The translations under genes and the position numbers were made by a program. This document shows, one piece after another, positions 8,397 through 16,965 of a stretch of 64,000 bases of DNA (its first letter is position 1; every line of letters starts with the position of its first letter). The DNA is from Lichenicoccus sp963693035. GTDB lineage: Bacteria > Pseudomonadota > Alphaproteobacteria > Acetobacterales > Acetobacteraceae. The notes beneath the pieces were generated by a model that did not search any database, was not told where the DNA came from, and saw nothing but the letters and a program-made list of their open reading frames with translations. The DNA is taken from assembly GCA_963693035.2 (NCBI GenBank), contig CAXMMQ010000007.1, positions 310,001 to 374,000 on the forward strand, written 5' to 3'.

Positions 8397-10838
8397 TCAA
8401 GCCTTGGCGCGCTCCACCTGGGTGATGCCGCTGGCCCCGCGCAGGCCGGCGATCACGGTGGACAGGTGGCGCAGGTCGCGCACCTCGACATCGACCAGGA
8501 TCTCCATGAAATCGAGCTGCCGGTTGACGATCTTGAGGTTGACGACGGTGCCGTCATGCTTGGAGACGGCATTGGTCAGCGTCGCCAGCATCGACGGCTC
8601 GTTGGCGGCGATCACGCTGACCCGGCCGACATGCGGCTCGGCGTTGCCGCCGCGGGTGATGGCGTCATAGTCCCAGTCGACGTCCATGAAGCGCTCGGGG
8701 GTGGCGGCGAAGCTCTCCAGCGTCTGGCAGCCGACGGTGTGGACGGTGATGCCCTTGCCCTGCGCCACGATGCCCAGGATGCGCTCGCCCGGCAGCGGGT
8801 GGCAGCAGCCGGCGAAATGCACGTCGATCCCCGCGCCGAGGCCGCGCAGCGACATGTTGCCTGGTGCCGCACCACCGGCCCCGCGCGCGGTGCCCAGACG
8901 CCCCGCATCGGGACGCGGCAGGCCCGGGATCATGCGCGGCGCGCGCGCGCTCTGGCGCAGTTCCGGATAGGCCGCGTGCACCACATCCTTCGGGCCGAGC
9001 GTGCCGGTGCCGACGGCAACGTAGAGATCGTCGCGGCTGGCGCATTTGAGTTGTTTCAGCGCGCCATCGAGGATCTTTTCCGAGCCCTCCACGCCCTCCT
9101 GGCGGAACGCCCTGGCGAGTGCGGCGCGGCCGGCATCGAGATGGGTCTCGCGTTGCTGCTGGGTGACGTAGCGCCGGATGCGTGCGCGCGCCTTGCCGGT
9201 GACGACGAAGCGCTCCCAGGACGGCGACGGGGTGCCGCCGCGCGCGGTCATGATTTCGACCTGGTCGCCGTTCTGCAGCTCGTGGCGCAGCGGCATCAGC
9301 CGGCCATTCACCTTGGCACCGACGCAGCCGTCCCCGACCTGGCTGTGCACCGCATAGGCGAAATCGACCGGCGTGGCGCCACGCGGGAGCTGGATGAGCT
9401 GTCCCTTCGGCGTGAAGCAGAACACCTGGTCCTGGTAGAGCTCGAGCTTGGTGTTCTCGAGGAACTCGTCCGGGGCGGCGGAATTCTCGATGATCTCGAG
9501 CAGGTCCTGCACCCAGCGCAGCCGGCGCAGGCTGGTCACCGCGCGGCTGACCTCCTCGTCGGCGGCCCCTGGCGAGAGCTTGTACACCCAGTGCGAGGCG
9601 ACACCGTTCTCGGCGACGTCGTGCATCTCGGGGGTGCGTATCTGCACTTCGATCTTCTGGTTGCGCGGATGGCGCAGCGTCACCCCGGTATGCAGGCTCT
9701 GGTAGCCGTTCGCCTTCGGGGTAGAGATGTAGTCCTTGAAGCGGCCGGCGATTACCGGATAGGCCGCATGCACCGCGCCGAGCGACACGTAGCAGGCCTC
9801 GCGCGAGGGTACCAGCACCCGGAACGCCATGATGTCGGAGAGCTGCTCGAAGGCAACGTTACGCTTCTGCATCTTCTCCCAGATCGAGAACGAGGATTTC
9901 TCGCGCCCCATCACCTCGATGATCGGCACACCGGCAGCGCGGCAGATCCGGGTCAGCTCGCTGCGGACTTCCTCGATGACATCCGCACCCTGACCGCGCA
10001 GGTAGTTCAGCCGCGCCTGGATGGTCGAGTTCGCCTCGGGTTCGAGCTCCCCGAACGACAGATCCTGCAGCTCGGTCTTGACCTTGTCCATGCCGATGCG
10101 CCCGGCAAGCGGCGCATAGATGTCCATGGTCTCGCGCGCGATGCGCTCGCGGCGGTCCTGCCGGCGCACATAGTGCAGGGTGCGCATGTTGTGCAGCCGG
10201 TCGGCGAGCTTGACGATCAGCACGCGTATGTCGCGACTCATCGCCAGCACCAGCTTGCGGAAGTTCTCCGCCTGCTTGGTGCGGTCGGACTGCAGCTCCA
10301 GCCGGGTCAGCTTGGTGACGCCATCTACCAGGTCGGCGATCGCGCTGCCGAAGCGGTCCGAGATCACCTTGTAGGTGACGCCGGTGTCCTCGATGGTGTC
10401 GTGCAGCAGGGCAGTGACGATCGACGGCACGTCTAGCCGGAAGCCGGCCAGGATCTCGGCGACCGCGAGCGGATGGATGATGTACGGCTCGCCGTTGTCG
10501 CGCTTCTGGTTGGCATGCGCGTCGCGCGCGATCGCAAAAGCCTGCTCGATCAGGCCGACATCGGCACCGGGATCGTAGGACAGCACGCGACGGACCACGG
10601 CCTCGCAACCAGTGGCGGCGACCGCGCTTTGGCCGCTCGTCTCGGCGACGCTGGCCTTGGCCACCGCAATGGGAGAGCCGGCCGGCACGCCGATGGCGAG
10701 GTCGGCCGCAATCTCCGGCGGCTGACGGGCGCCGTCGGGCGCGAACAGCGGGCGTGGCGGCTGGCCGGGCGACGTGCCACGGCCTTCAGGCGACAGGACC
10801 GCCGATCCGAACCAGAGCGGCTCGCGCGGTCCCCTCAT
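8397..10838 (-). CDS. rel: Bifunctional (p)ppGpp synthetase/hydrolase (Rel/RSH)
   Basis: Makes and degrades the stringent-response alarmone. The hydrolase HD motif is intact (HDTIED at residues 146-151). The synthetase domain has RFKDYI (the RxKD form seen in bifunctional enzymes) and NGYQSLHTGV. TGS (CFTPKGQLIQLPRGATPVDFA), a zinc-finger-like segment (FAGCCHPLPGERILG) and a C-terminal ACT domain follow. At 813 residues it is longer than usual because about 75 Pro/Ala/Gly-rich residues precede the first helix; the true start could be further in. Its ATG directly abuts the rpoZ stop. Confidence 0.95.
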   Translation of the reverse strand: MRGPREPLWFGSAVLSPEGRGTSPGQPPRPLFAPDGARQPPEIAADLAIGVPAGSPIAVAKASVAETSGQSAVAATGCEAVVRRVLSYDPGADVGLIEQAFAIARDAHANQKRDNGEPYIIHPLAVAEILAGFRLDVPSIVTALLHDTIEDTGVTYKVISDRFGSAIADLVDGVTKLTRLELQSDRTKQAENFRKLVLAMSRDIRVLIVKLADRLHNMRTLHYVRRQDRRERIARETMDIYAPLAGRIGMDKVKTELQDLSFGELEPEANSTIQARLNYLRGQGADVIEEVRSELTRICRAAGVPIIEVMGREKSSFSIWEKMQKRNVAFEQLSDIMAFRVLVPSREACYVSLGAVHAAYPVIAGRFKDYISTPKANGYQSLHTGVTLRHPRNQKIEVQIRTPEMHDVAENGVASHWVYKLSPGAADEEVSRAVTSLRRLRWVQDLLEIIENSAAPDEFLENTKLELYQDQVFCFTPKGQLIQLPRGATPVDFAYAVHSQVGDGCVGAKVNGRLMPLRHELQNGDQVEIMTARGGTPSPSWERFVVTGKARARIRRYVTQQQRETHLDAGRAALARAFRQEGVEGSEKILDGALKQLKCASRDDLYVAVGTGTLGPKDVVHAAYPELRQSARAPRMIPGLPRPDAGRLGTARGAGGAAPGNMSLRGLGAGIDVHFAGCCHPLPGERILGIVAQGKGITVHTVGCQTLESFAATPERFMDVDWDYDAITRGGNAEPHVGRVSVIAANEPSMLATLTNAVSKHDGTVVNLKIVNRQLDFMEILVDVEVRDLRHLSTVIAGLRGASGITQVERAKA

Positions 10839-11237
10839 CTAGCGGCGCGAACGGCCACCGAGTTCTGCCTCGATGGCGGCCTCGAGTTCCTCGGGAGAAA
10901 GCTCCGTGCCCATCGCACCAGCCTCCTCCTCGGCGGAGACGTCCTGCAGCCCGAAGATGTTCTGGTCAGTCGGGATCAGGTCCAACACCTCCTCGTCGGC
11001 AGGCTCCGGCTCCGGCGCACGTGCCAGCGACTTCACCAGGTCCTGGTGCAGGCGGGTCAGAGAGATTGTCTCCTCGGCGATCTCGCGCAACGCCACGACA
11101 GGGTTCTTGTCGTTGTCGCGGTCGATGGTCATCTCCTCGCCGCGGCTCAGGTTGCGCGCGCGCTGCGCCGCCAGGAGAACCAACTCGAAGCGGTTCGGGA
11201 TCTTCTCAACGCAATCTTCGACGGTGACGCGCGCCAT
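10839..11237 (-). CDS. rpoZ: RNA polymerase omega subunit
   Basis: Small assembly subunit of RNA polymerase. MARVTVEDCVEKIPNRFELVLLAAQRARNLS is the canonical N-terminus, and NPVVALREIAEE is the second conserved block. The C-terminal half (about residues 75-125) is long and acidic, which is common in Alphaproteobacteria. It is immediately upstream of rel, matching the frequent rpoZ-spoT pairing and linking omega with ppGpp signalling. Confidence 0.96.
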   Translation of the reverse strand: MARVTVEDCVEKIPNRFELVLLAAQRARNLSRGEEMTIDRDNDKNPVVALREIAEETISLTRLHQDLVKSLARAPEPEPADEEVLDLIPTDQNIFGLQDVSAEEEAGAMGTELSPEELEAAIEAELGGRSRR

Positions 11238-11252
11238 GCGGCCGACCTCCGC

Positions 11253-11813
11253 TTATCTTTGTGGAATACTAGAGAGTAGGGGTTGCACTGGCGCGGCGCA
11301 ACCATCGCCGCCGGACCCGTGCCACAGGGCGGCGATGATCGCATCCACCGGGCGGCCGTCGCGCGGGTCGATCCAGTCCGGGCAGACGTCGCGCAGCGGC
11401 TGCAGCACGAACAGCCGGTCCTGCAGCCGGGGATGCGGCAGCACCGGATCGGGCGCCGGCCGGACCAGCCCGTCCATCGCCAGCAGATCGAGATCGAGGC
11501 TGCGGGCGGCGTTGGCGACACTGCGCACCCGTCCCGCCGCCGCCTCGATCCGGTGCAGCGCCGCCAGCAGGGCCTCCGGCGTGAGCAGGCCGGCCGCCGC
11601 TGCGTCGGGCCCGGCCCGCTCCAGCCGGACGACGCCGTTGACATAGTCCGGCTGCCCGGACGGCGGCATCGCGGCACTGCCGTACCAGGTCGAGACCGCC
11701 ACCAGCCGCAGCCCCGGCACGGCGGCCAGCGCGCGTGCAGCACGCCGGCAGGTGGTGATCGGCCGCGCGCCCCCCGGGCCGGGCAGGTTGGCGCCGACCG
11801 CGACCAGGATCAT
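11253..11813 (-). CDS. folK: 2-amino-4-hydroxy-6-hydroxymethyldihydropteridine pyrophosphokinase
   Basis: Folate biosynthesis enzyme that transfers pyrophosphate from ATP to the pterin. VAVGANLPGP opens the protein, with later VSTWYGSAAMPPSGQPDYVNGVVRL, RSLDLDLLAMDG and LPHPRLQDRLFVLQPLRDV. 186 residues from ATG 11813. folP and folB are not nearby. It ends 15 bases before rpoZ and probably leads the rpoZ-rel transcript. Confidence 0.93.
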   Translation of the reverse strand: MILVAVGANLPGPGGARPITTCRRAARALAAVPGLRLVAVSTWYGSAAMPPSGQPDYVNGVVRLERAGPDAAAAGLLTPEALLAALHRIEAAAGRVRSVANAARSLDLDLLAMDGLVRPAPDPVLPHPRLQDRLFVLQPLRDVCPDWIDPRDGRPVDAIIAALWHGSGGDGCAAPVQPLLSSIPQR

Positions 11814-12011
11814 CGTGGCCGCGTAACGACCGGGAGTCGCCCTTCCGCGCATTCGGGGTTGCCTGCTATGGGCGCTGCATGCATGCCGGGCGCGGTTCCC
11901 CGAGACGCCGGGGGCGCCGCGGGTCCAAAGGTGCCAGCAGACGAAGCCTGGGTGTGGCTCAACCCTTTCTTCATCGACCTGCCGCATGATCCCGGAGGAG
12001 ACAGAAACACA
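11814..12011. other. Divergent intergenic region, folK / NYN gene
   Basis: 198 bases between oppositely oriented genes, so it must hold both promoters. Only the GGAGGAG ahead of the NYN gene (about 11995-12001) could be recognised. No convincing -35/-10 pair or operator was seen. Confidence 0.4.
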
Positions 12012-12611
12012 ATGGACTTCCGCAAGGACGAACGAACCTGCCTGTTCATCGACGGCGCCAACCTCTATTCGGCGTCGCGGAACCTCGGCTTCGACGTCGA
12101 TTACCGCAGCATGCTCGCGTTCTTCAAGGCGCGATGCAACATCGTCCGGGCGTACTACTACGCAGCCGTGCTCGATACGGAAGACTATTCGCCGCTGAAG
12201 CCGTTGACCGACTGGCTCGCCTATAACGGCTATAGCCTGGTCACCAAGGCCGCGCGCGAGTTCACCGACCAGAGCGGGCGTCGGCGGGTCAAGGGCAACA
12301 TGGACATCGAGCTCGCCGTCGACATGCTCGAATCGGCGCCGCGGACCGATCACGCCATCTTGTTCAGCGGCGATGCCGACTTCCGTCGCCTGGTCGAGGC
12401 GGTGCAGCGCCAGGGCGTGCGCGTCACCGTGATCTCCTCGATCCGCAGCAACCCGCCGATGATCGGCGACGAGCTGCGCCGCCAGGCCGACCAGTTCCTC
12501 GAGCTCGCCGAGATCGCCACCGACTTCACCCGGCGCCAGACCGAGCCGCGGCCGCGCCCGGCCCGCGCCGCCGGCGCCGAGCCCGTCACCGACAATGCCG
12601 TGCCGCTGTGA
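12012..12611 (+). CDS. NYN domain (LabA/DUF88) putative ribonuclease
   Basis: PIN-like NYN family; some members are metal-dependent RNases but the substrate here is unknown. CLFIDGANLYSASRNLG (residues about 10-26) carries the first acidic metal site, KGNMDIELAVDML the second, and ILFSGDADFRRLVEAVQRQG the third, so the acidic triad looks complete. The C-terminus is an Arg/Pro/Ala-rich tail. ATG 12012 has GGAGGAG about ten bases upstream. The stop overlaps the GTG start of the uracil-DNA glycosylase (GTGA), suggesting co-translation. Confidence 0.9.
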   Translation: MDFRKDERTCLFIDGANLYSASRNLGFDVDYRSMLAFFKARCNIVRAYYYAAVLDTEDYSPLKPLTDWLAYNGYSLVTKAAREFTDQSGRRRVKGNMDIELAVDMLESAPRTDHAILFSGDADFRRLVEAVQRQGVRVTVISSIRSNPPMIGDELRRQADQFLELAEIATDFTRRQTEPRPRPARAAGAEPVTDNAVPL

Positions 12612-13297
12612 CCATGCCGGAGCTCGCCGGCGGGGCGGTGCTGGCCGAGGTATCGGTGCAGCCGGACCAACCGGGGCACGACTGCTCCCTCTGCCCGCGA
12701 CTGCTGGCCTATCGCGAGGCCAACCGGCAGGAGCACCCGGACTGGTGGAATGCGCCGGTGCCGTCCTGGGGGTCGCTGGCGTCCGAACTGCTGATCGTCG
12801 GCATGGCGCCCGGCGTGCGCGGCGCCAACCGCACCGGGCGGCCGTTCACAGGCGACTTCGCAGGCACTCTGCTGTACGAGACACTGCTCAAGTTTGGCTT
12901 CGCCACCGGCGCCTATGCGGCCACGCCGACGGACGGCATGGCACTGCTGAATTGCCGCATCGTCAACGCGGTGCGTTGCGTGCCACCGGCCAACCTGCCG
13001 CAGCCGGTGGAGGTGCGCACCTGCAACCGGTTCCTGCGCGCCGAGCTGCAGGCGGTCCGACCGCTGCGCGCCGTGCTGGCCCTGGGCGTGCTGGCGCACA
13101 GCGCCGTGCTGGCCGCCTGCGGAATCCCGATATCCCGGCTGCGCTTCCGCCACGGCCAGATCCTGACCCTGCCGGACGGCCTGCTGCTGGCCGACAGCTA
13201 CCATGTCTCGCGCTACAACACGAACACCGGCAGGCTCACCACCGCGATGTTCGAAGAGGTGGTGGCAGGACTGCGCGCAAGGCTCGAACAGCCTTAG
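12608..13297 (+). CDS. Family 4/5 (UdgB-like) Fe-S uracil-DNA glycosylase
   Basis: Removes deaminated bases from DNA. Four Cys suited to a 4Fe-4S cluster are present: HDCSLC near residue 28, then NAVRC and VRTC about 15 residues apart. The active-site loop is VGMAPGVRGANRTGRPFTGD, and the C-terminal HVSRYNTNTG matches the family-5 motif. The first loop and C-terminal motif favour family 5. GTG 12608 overlaps the NYN stop; ATG 12614 is an equally good start. It converges on the next gene with overlapping stop codons (TTAG). Confidence 0.88.
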   Translation: MTMPELAGGAVLAEVSVQPDQPGHDCSLCPRLLAYREANRQEHPDWWNAPVPSWGSLASELLIVGMAPGVRGANRTGRPFTGDFAGTLLYETLLKFGFATGAYAATPTDGMALLNCRIVNAVRCVPPANLPQPVEVRTCNRFLRAELQAVRPLRAVLALGVLAHSAVLAACGIPISRLRFRHGQILTLPDGLLLADSYHVSRYNTNTGRLTTAMFEEVVAGLRARLEQP

Positions 13298-14025
13298 CTG
13301 CCGCTGAACCAGTTGTATCCCTGATCTTCCCAGTATCCCCCGGGATACGTGTCGGTCACGTAGATCGCGGCGATATGCTTGGGGTTCTTGAAGCCGAGCT
13401 TGGTCGGCACCCGGATGCGCAGCGGATAGCCCCATTGCGGCGGCAGCGGCTCGAGGGCCGGCCCGGTCTCCAGCGCCAGGATGGTCTGCGGGTGCAGCGC
13501 AGTCTGCATGTCCATGCTGGAGTAGTACTTGTCGGCGCACTTGAAGCCGACATAGCGCGCGCTGGTGTCGGCGCCGACATGCTGCAGGAACGTCCGCATC
13601 GGCACGCCGCGCCACTGCCCGATGGCGCTCCAGCCCTCGACGCAGATCAGCCGGGTGATCTGGCTCTCCTGCGGCAGCGCCCGCAGCCGCGCCAGGGTCC
13701 ACGGGGTCTTGTCGGCGACCATGCCGGACACCTCGAGCTTCCAGCTCGCGAGGTCGATCTCGGGAACGTTGTCGATCGGATAATAGGCGTTGAACGGGAA
13801 CGGCCGGGTCAGCTTCGAGGCGGCATAGACCGGCGCCAGCCGGGTGCGGCTGAACAGCAGCCCCTGGATGCGGTCGTTGAAGCGCGACATCGCCCAAAGC
13901 ACGCGGTCCACGCTGTCGCCGTCGGCGAGGTTGCAGCCGCTGAGCATGCTGAGCGCCCCGAGCGACAGGCCCGAGCGCAGCAGCAGGCGCCGGGACCGGT
14001 TCGAGAGCTCCGGCGGCTTGTTCAT
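13294..14025 (-). CDS. Exported molybdopterin-dependent oxidoreductase (SUOX/MsrP-like)
   Basis: Sulfite-oxidase-fold molybdoenzyme, 243 residues. The N-terminus has a twin-arginine-like SRRLLLRSG followed by a hydrophobic stretch ending in LSGC, so it may be Tat-exported and possibly lipidated. The Mo-ligand Cys lies in LICVEGWSAIGQWRGVPM, and the C-terminal YPLRIRVPTKLGFKNPK fits the cofactor-binding end of the fold. MsrP (methionine-sulfoxide reductase) is the best-known relative, but the partner here is a b561-type cytochrome, so the substrate is open. The ATG overlaps the cytochrome stop by four bases. Confidence 0.85.
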   Translation of the reverse strand: MNKPPELSNRSRRLLLRSGLSLGALSMLSGCNLADGDSVDRVLWAMSRFNDRIQGLLFSRTRLAPVYAASKLTRPFPFNAYYPIDNVPEIDLASWKLEVSGMVADKTPWTLARLRALPQESQITRLICVEGWSAIGQWRGVPMRTFLQHVGADTSARYVGFKCADKYYSSMDMQTALHPQTILALETGPALEPLPPQWGYPLRIRVPTKLGFKNPKHIAAIYVTDTYPGGYWEDQGYNWFSGS

Positions 14026-14666
14026 GGGTCGGCCGCCGGGCGCCCGCGGCCGGTGATCATCGAGGGCAGCGTGCGCGGCACCAGGACCACCAGGGCGACA
14101 TGGATCACGAAGAAGCCAACCAGCCCGGCCATCGCGCAGAAATGGATCCAGCGCACCACCGGATAGCCGCCAACCAGGTCGTCGAGCAGTTGCAGCTGCA
14201 CCGGCTTCCACAACGCCAGCCCCGACAGCACGGCGGCGACACCGAGCAGCAGCGACACCAGGTAGAGCAGCCGCTGCACAGCGTTATACACGCCAAACTC
14301 GTGCGGCAGGCTGAAGGTCACCGCGCGCCTGAGGTCGCGCAGCACGCCGGCCGGCGTGATCGGCAGCAGGGTCCGCCGGAAGTGCCCGCCGAACAGCCCG
14401 TAGGCGAAATAGACCAGCGCGTTGCCGACCAGCAGCCACATCGCGGCCAGGTGCCAGGCGATGCCGCCGCCGAGCCAGCCGCCCAGCGTGGCCCAGGCCG
14501 GAAAGGTGAAGGGCAGCAGCGGCGACGCATTGTAGATCTGCCAGCCGCTCGCCACCATGCAGCCCAACGCGAACGCGTTCACCCAGTGCGTCAGGCGCAC
14601 CACCAGCGGATGCACCACGACGCTCCTGCGCGGCTCCGCCAGCGACGTGCTCACGGCCGATCCCAC
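14022..14666 (-). CDS. Cytochrome b561-type membrane subunit
   Basis: Four to five membrane helices with histidines positioned for two haems: H19 and H27 (VVHPLVVRLTHWVN), one in GGIAWHLAAMW, and a pair in VRWIHFCAM and FFVIHVALV. It probably passes quinol electrons to the exported molybdoenzyme encoded immediately downstream with an ATGA overlap. GTG 14666 is used here, with a second in-frame GTG four codons in. It is preceded six bases upstream by the exported beta-rich protein. Confidence 0.85.
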   Translation of the reverse strand: MGSAVSTSLAEPRRSVVVHPLVVRLTHWVNAFALGCMVASGWQIYNASPLLPFTFPAWATLGGWLGGGIAWHLAAMWLLVGNALVYFAYGLFGGHFRRTLLPITPAGVLRDLRRAVTFSLPHEFGVYNAVQRLLYLVSLLLGVAAVLSGLALWKPVQLQLLDDLVGGYPVVRWIHFCAMAGLVGFFVIHVALVVLVPRTLPSMITGRGRPAADP

Positions 14667-14672
14667 GACCGA

Positions 14673-15293
14673 TCACATGGGAGGAACGGCACCATCTTCT
14701 CCCACCACGATCCGCTTCGCGTCGACGCTGCCGTCCGGGTTCTTCGGCCCGAACGCCACTACGTGCGCGCCAGCCTTGAGCAGGCTCTTGTCGCCCGCCT
14801 CCAGATCGACCACCGGCGCGTCCTCCGGCACCGTCATCGCCTTCTTGCCGCCCTTGTAGTCGACCGTCATCGTCCGGCCGCTCGACCCCGACACGGTGCC
14901 GATGGTGCCGTTGGTCATCGACCCCTTGGCGCCGAGGTCCCAGCCATAATGGCCCTCGCCGGCGCCACGCATGCTCTCGGGAAAGATGGTGACCTCGCGG
15001 GCCACCAGAATACCGCCGGGGCCGGGATTGGCCGCAACCCCGATGAAGCGGCCCTGCTTCGCCTCGGCGAGCGAGGACTTCGTGGCGCCGACATAGCCGG
15101 TATCGGGGGTGATCTTCAGGGTCACCGGGCCGCCGAAGCGGGTCTTCAGCGTGATGGAGGTGTCCGACATCGCGGTGATCACGCCCCGCGTGCGCGGCGG
15201 CGGACCGCTGTCGGCGCGTGCCAGCGGCGTCATCGCCACCTGAGTCGCCAGGACCGTGGCGGCCAGGCCGGCAGTCGTCAGGAGCTTCGTCAT
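14673..15293 (-). CDS. Exported beta-rich protein of the molybdoenzyme module
   Basis: 206 residues with a Sec signal peptide (MTKLLTTAG...ARADS). The mature part has two DUF5666-like segments of alternating strands: GVITAMSDTSITLKTRFGG and GTIGTVSGSSGRTMTVDY. No catalytic or haem motif is visible. Spacing of six bases to the cytochrome gene suggests an accessory or periplasmic partner. ATG 15293 is chosen for a standard signal peptide; in-frame starts at 15314 and 15341 would give longer leaders. The function is not known. Confidence 0.75.
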   Translation of the reverse strand: MTKLLTTAGLAATVLATQVAMTPLARADSGPPPRTRGVITAMSDTSITLKTRFGGPVTLKITPDTGYVGATKSSLAEAKQGRFIGVAANPGPGGILVAREVTIFPESMRGAGEGHYGWDLGAKGSMTNGTIGTVSGSSGRTMTVDYKGGKKAMTVPEDAPVVDLEAGDKSLLKAGAHVVAFGPKNPDGSVDAKRIVVGEDGAVPPM

Positions 15294-15354
15294 CGATCGG
15301 CACGTCCTCGTCATTGCACGACCACTACGCCGCCAGGGCACCGAAAGTTACCTA

Positions 15355-15454
15355 GATCAGCATCCGATCAATTGGAATCGCTTCGCGATGCCAAGTGTCG
15401 GATAAAGCTGTTCTATCAGACGACAAGCTGAGCATGATCGTTCGGATCATGCTC
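15355..15454. repeat. Palindromic intergenic element (REP-like)
   Basis: Between smpB and the exported protein gene. The core is a perfect 10-bp inverted repeat, gagcatgatc / gatcatgctc at 15430-15439 and 15445-15454 with a 5-base loop, running into the smpB stop codon. A smaller palindrome ATCGC-TTC-GCGAT lies at 15377-15389. No T-run follows, so it looks more like an extragenic palindrome than a classic terminator, although it could end smpB transcription. Confidence 0.5.
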
Positions 15455-15936
15455 TAGCCCCGCGCGCGCATCAGTCGCGCCTTGTCGCGCTGCCAGTCGC
15501 GCGCCGCCACTGCCTGGCGCTTGTCCGCCTTCTTGCGGCCCTCGGCGAGACCCAGCAGCACCTTGGCCACGCCGCGCTCGTTGAAATGGATGTCGAGCGG
15601 GATCAGCGTCTGTCCGTCGCGCGCCACCGCGCCCAGCATCTTGTCGATCTGCTTGTGGTGCATCAGCAGCTTGCGCGGCGCCCGCGGCTCAAAGCGCGAC
15701 AGCACGCCGCCCTGGTATTCCGGAATGTAGCAGTTGAACAGCCAGACCTCGCCGTCGCGCTCGCCGGCGAACGCCTCGGTCAGGGTGGCGCGCCCGAGCC
15801 GCAGGCTCTTCACCTCCGGACCCTTGAGCACGATGCCGGCCTCCACCGTCTCCTTGATGGTGTAGTCGTAGCGGGCCTTGCGGTTCTGCGCCGCCATGCC
15901 GTGCGAGATCAGCCCGCTCTTGCGCTTCTCAGCCAT
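15454..15936 (-). CDS. smpB: SsrA-binding protein
   Basis: Partner of tmRNA in trans-translation. The OB-fold core is recognisable: ARYDYTIKETVEAGIVLKG, EVKSLRLGRATLTEAFA, and the C-terminal LGLAEGRKKADKRQ with a basic tail. 160 residues. ATG 15936 comes one base after the dapA stop, so the pair is probably co-transcribed, as in many Alphaproteobacteria. Confidence 0.96.
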   Translation of the reverse strand: MAEKRKSGLISHGMAAQNRKARYDYTIKETVEAGIVLKGPEVKSLRLGRATLTEAFAGERDGEVWLFNCYIPEYQGGVLSRFEPRAPRKLLMHHKQIDKMLGAVARDGQTLIPLDIHFNERGVAKVLLGLAEGRKKADKRQAVAARDWQRDKARLMRARG

Positions 15937-15937
15937 C

Positions 15938-16816
15938 TCACGCAGCCAGCCCGGCCGCTTCGACGGCGCGTCGCACACGCTCGCGGCTGGCCTCGGCCAG
16001 CGGCGCCAGCGGCAGCCGGCAGGTCTCGCCCGACCGGCCCAGCAGGCTCGCCGCGTACTTCACCGGCACCGGATTGCTCTCGACGAACAACGCCTCGTGC
16101 AGCGCCAGCAGCCGTTCCTGGATCGCCATCGCGCCGGCCAGGTCGCCTGCCTTCCATGCCGCCTGCATGTCGGCGCAGGCACGCGGCGCCACGTTGGCGG
16201 TGACGCTGATGCAGCCGACGCCGCCCGACGCCAGGAAGGCCAGCGCGGTGCCGTCCTCGCCCGAGAGCTGCACGAAGTCGCGGCCGGCGGCGGCGCGGAT
16301 CTGCAACGGACGCAACAGGTTGGCAGTCGCGTCCTTGACGCCGACGATGTTGGGATGACGGGCCAGCCGCGCCATCGTCTCGACGCCCATGTCGATCACG
16401 CTGCGCCCGGGGATGTTGTAGATCACGATCGGCAGGTCGACCGCATCCGCGATCGCCAGGAAGTGCAGGTACAGCCCCTCCTGGGTCGGCTTGTTGTAGT
16501 ACGGCGTCACGACCAGCGCGCCGGCGGCACCCGCGCGCCTCGCATGCCGGGTCGTCTCGATCGCCTCCGCCGTGCTGTTCGATCCGGTGCCGGCCAGCAC
16601 AGGCACCCGGCCGCCTGCCGCCGATACCGCCATGTCGATCAGGCGCCGATGCTCGGCGTGCGTCAGCGTGGCACTCTCCCCGGTGGTGCCGGTGGGGACC
16701 ACGGCGCTGGTGCCCTGCACGATCTGCCAGTCGACCAGCGCCTCGAAGGCGGCCTCGTCGAGGCTGGTGTCGGCGCGCATGGGCGTGATCAGGGCGGTGA
16801 TCGACCCCTCGAACAT
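15938..16816 (-). CDS. dapA: 4-hydroxy-tetrahydrodipicolinate synthase
   Basis: Condenses pyruvate with aspartate semialdehyde in the lysine/diaminopimelate pathway. GTTGESATLTHAEH holds the substrate-binding Thr-Thr pair, VVTPYYNKPTQEG the catalytic Tyr, and VGVKDATANLLR the Schiff-base Lys. 292 residues. ATG 16816 has GGAGAG four bases upstream and starts at the conserved MFEGSITALITPM. Confidence 0.96.
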   Translation of the reverse strand: MFEGSITALITPMRADTSLDEAAFEALVDWQIVQGTSAVVPTGTTGESATLTHAEHRRLIDMAVSAAGGRVPVLAGTGSNSTAEAIETTRHARRAGAAGALVVTPYYNKPTQEGLYLHFLAIADAVDLPIVIYNIPGRSVIDMGVETMARLARHPNIVGVKDATANLLRPLQIRAAAGRDFVQLSGEDGTALAFLASGGVGCISVTANVAPRACADMQAAWKAGDLAGAMAIQERLLALHEALFVESNPVPVKYAASLLGRSGETCRLPLAPLAEASRERVRRAVEAAGLAA

Positions 16817-16965
16817 GGTGCTCTCCAAGGCGGCGGCGCCGCGCCGGGTATGCTGCGTGGCGGCGGCGGACACTAGAGCAGCGCGCGCATTATTGGAACG
16901 CCCGGCAGACGCCGCATTCTTGGAACTTGCAACGCGCGCGCGTTGCGGACCACCCTTTGGCCTTC
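16817..16965. other. Divergent intergenic region, dapA / lytic transglycosylase
   Basis: 149 bases between divergent genes, expected to carry both promoters. No operator, hairpin or clear promoter hexamers could be picked out. Confidence 0.35.
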
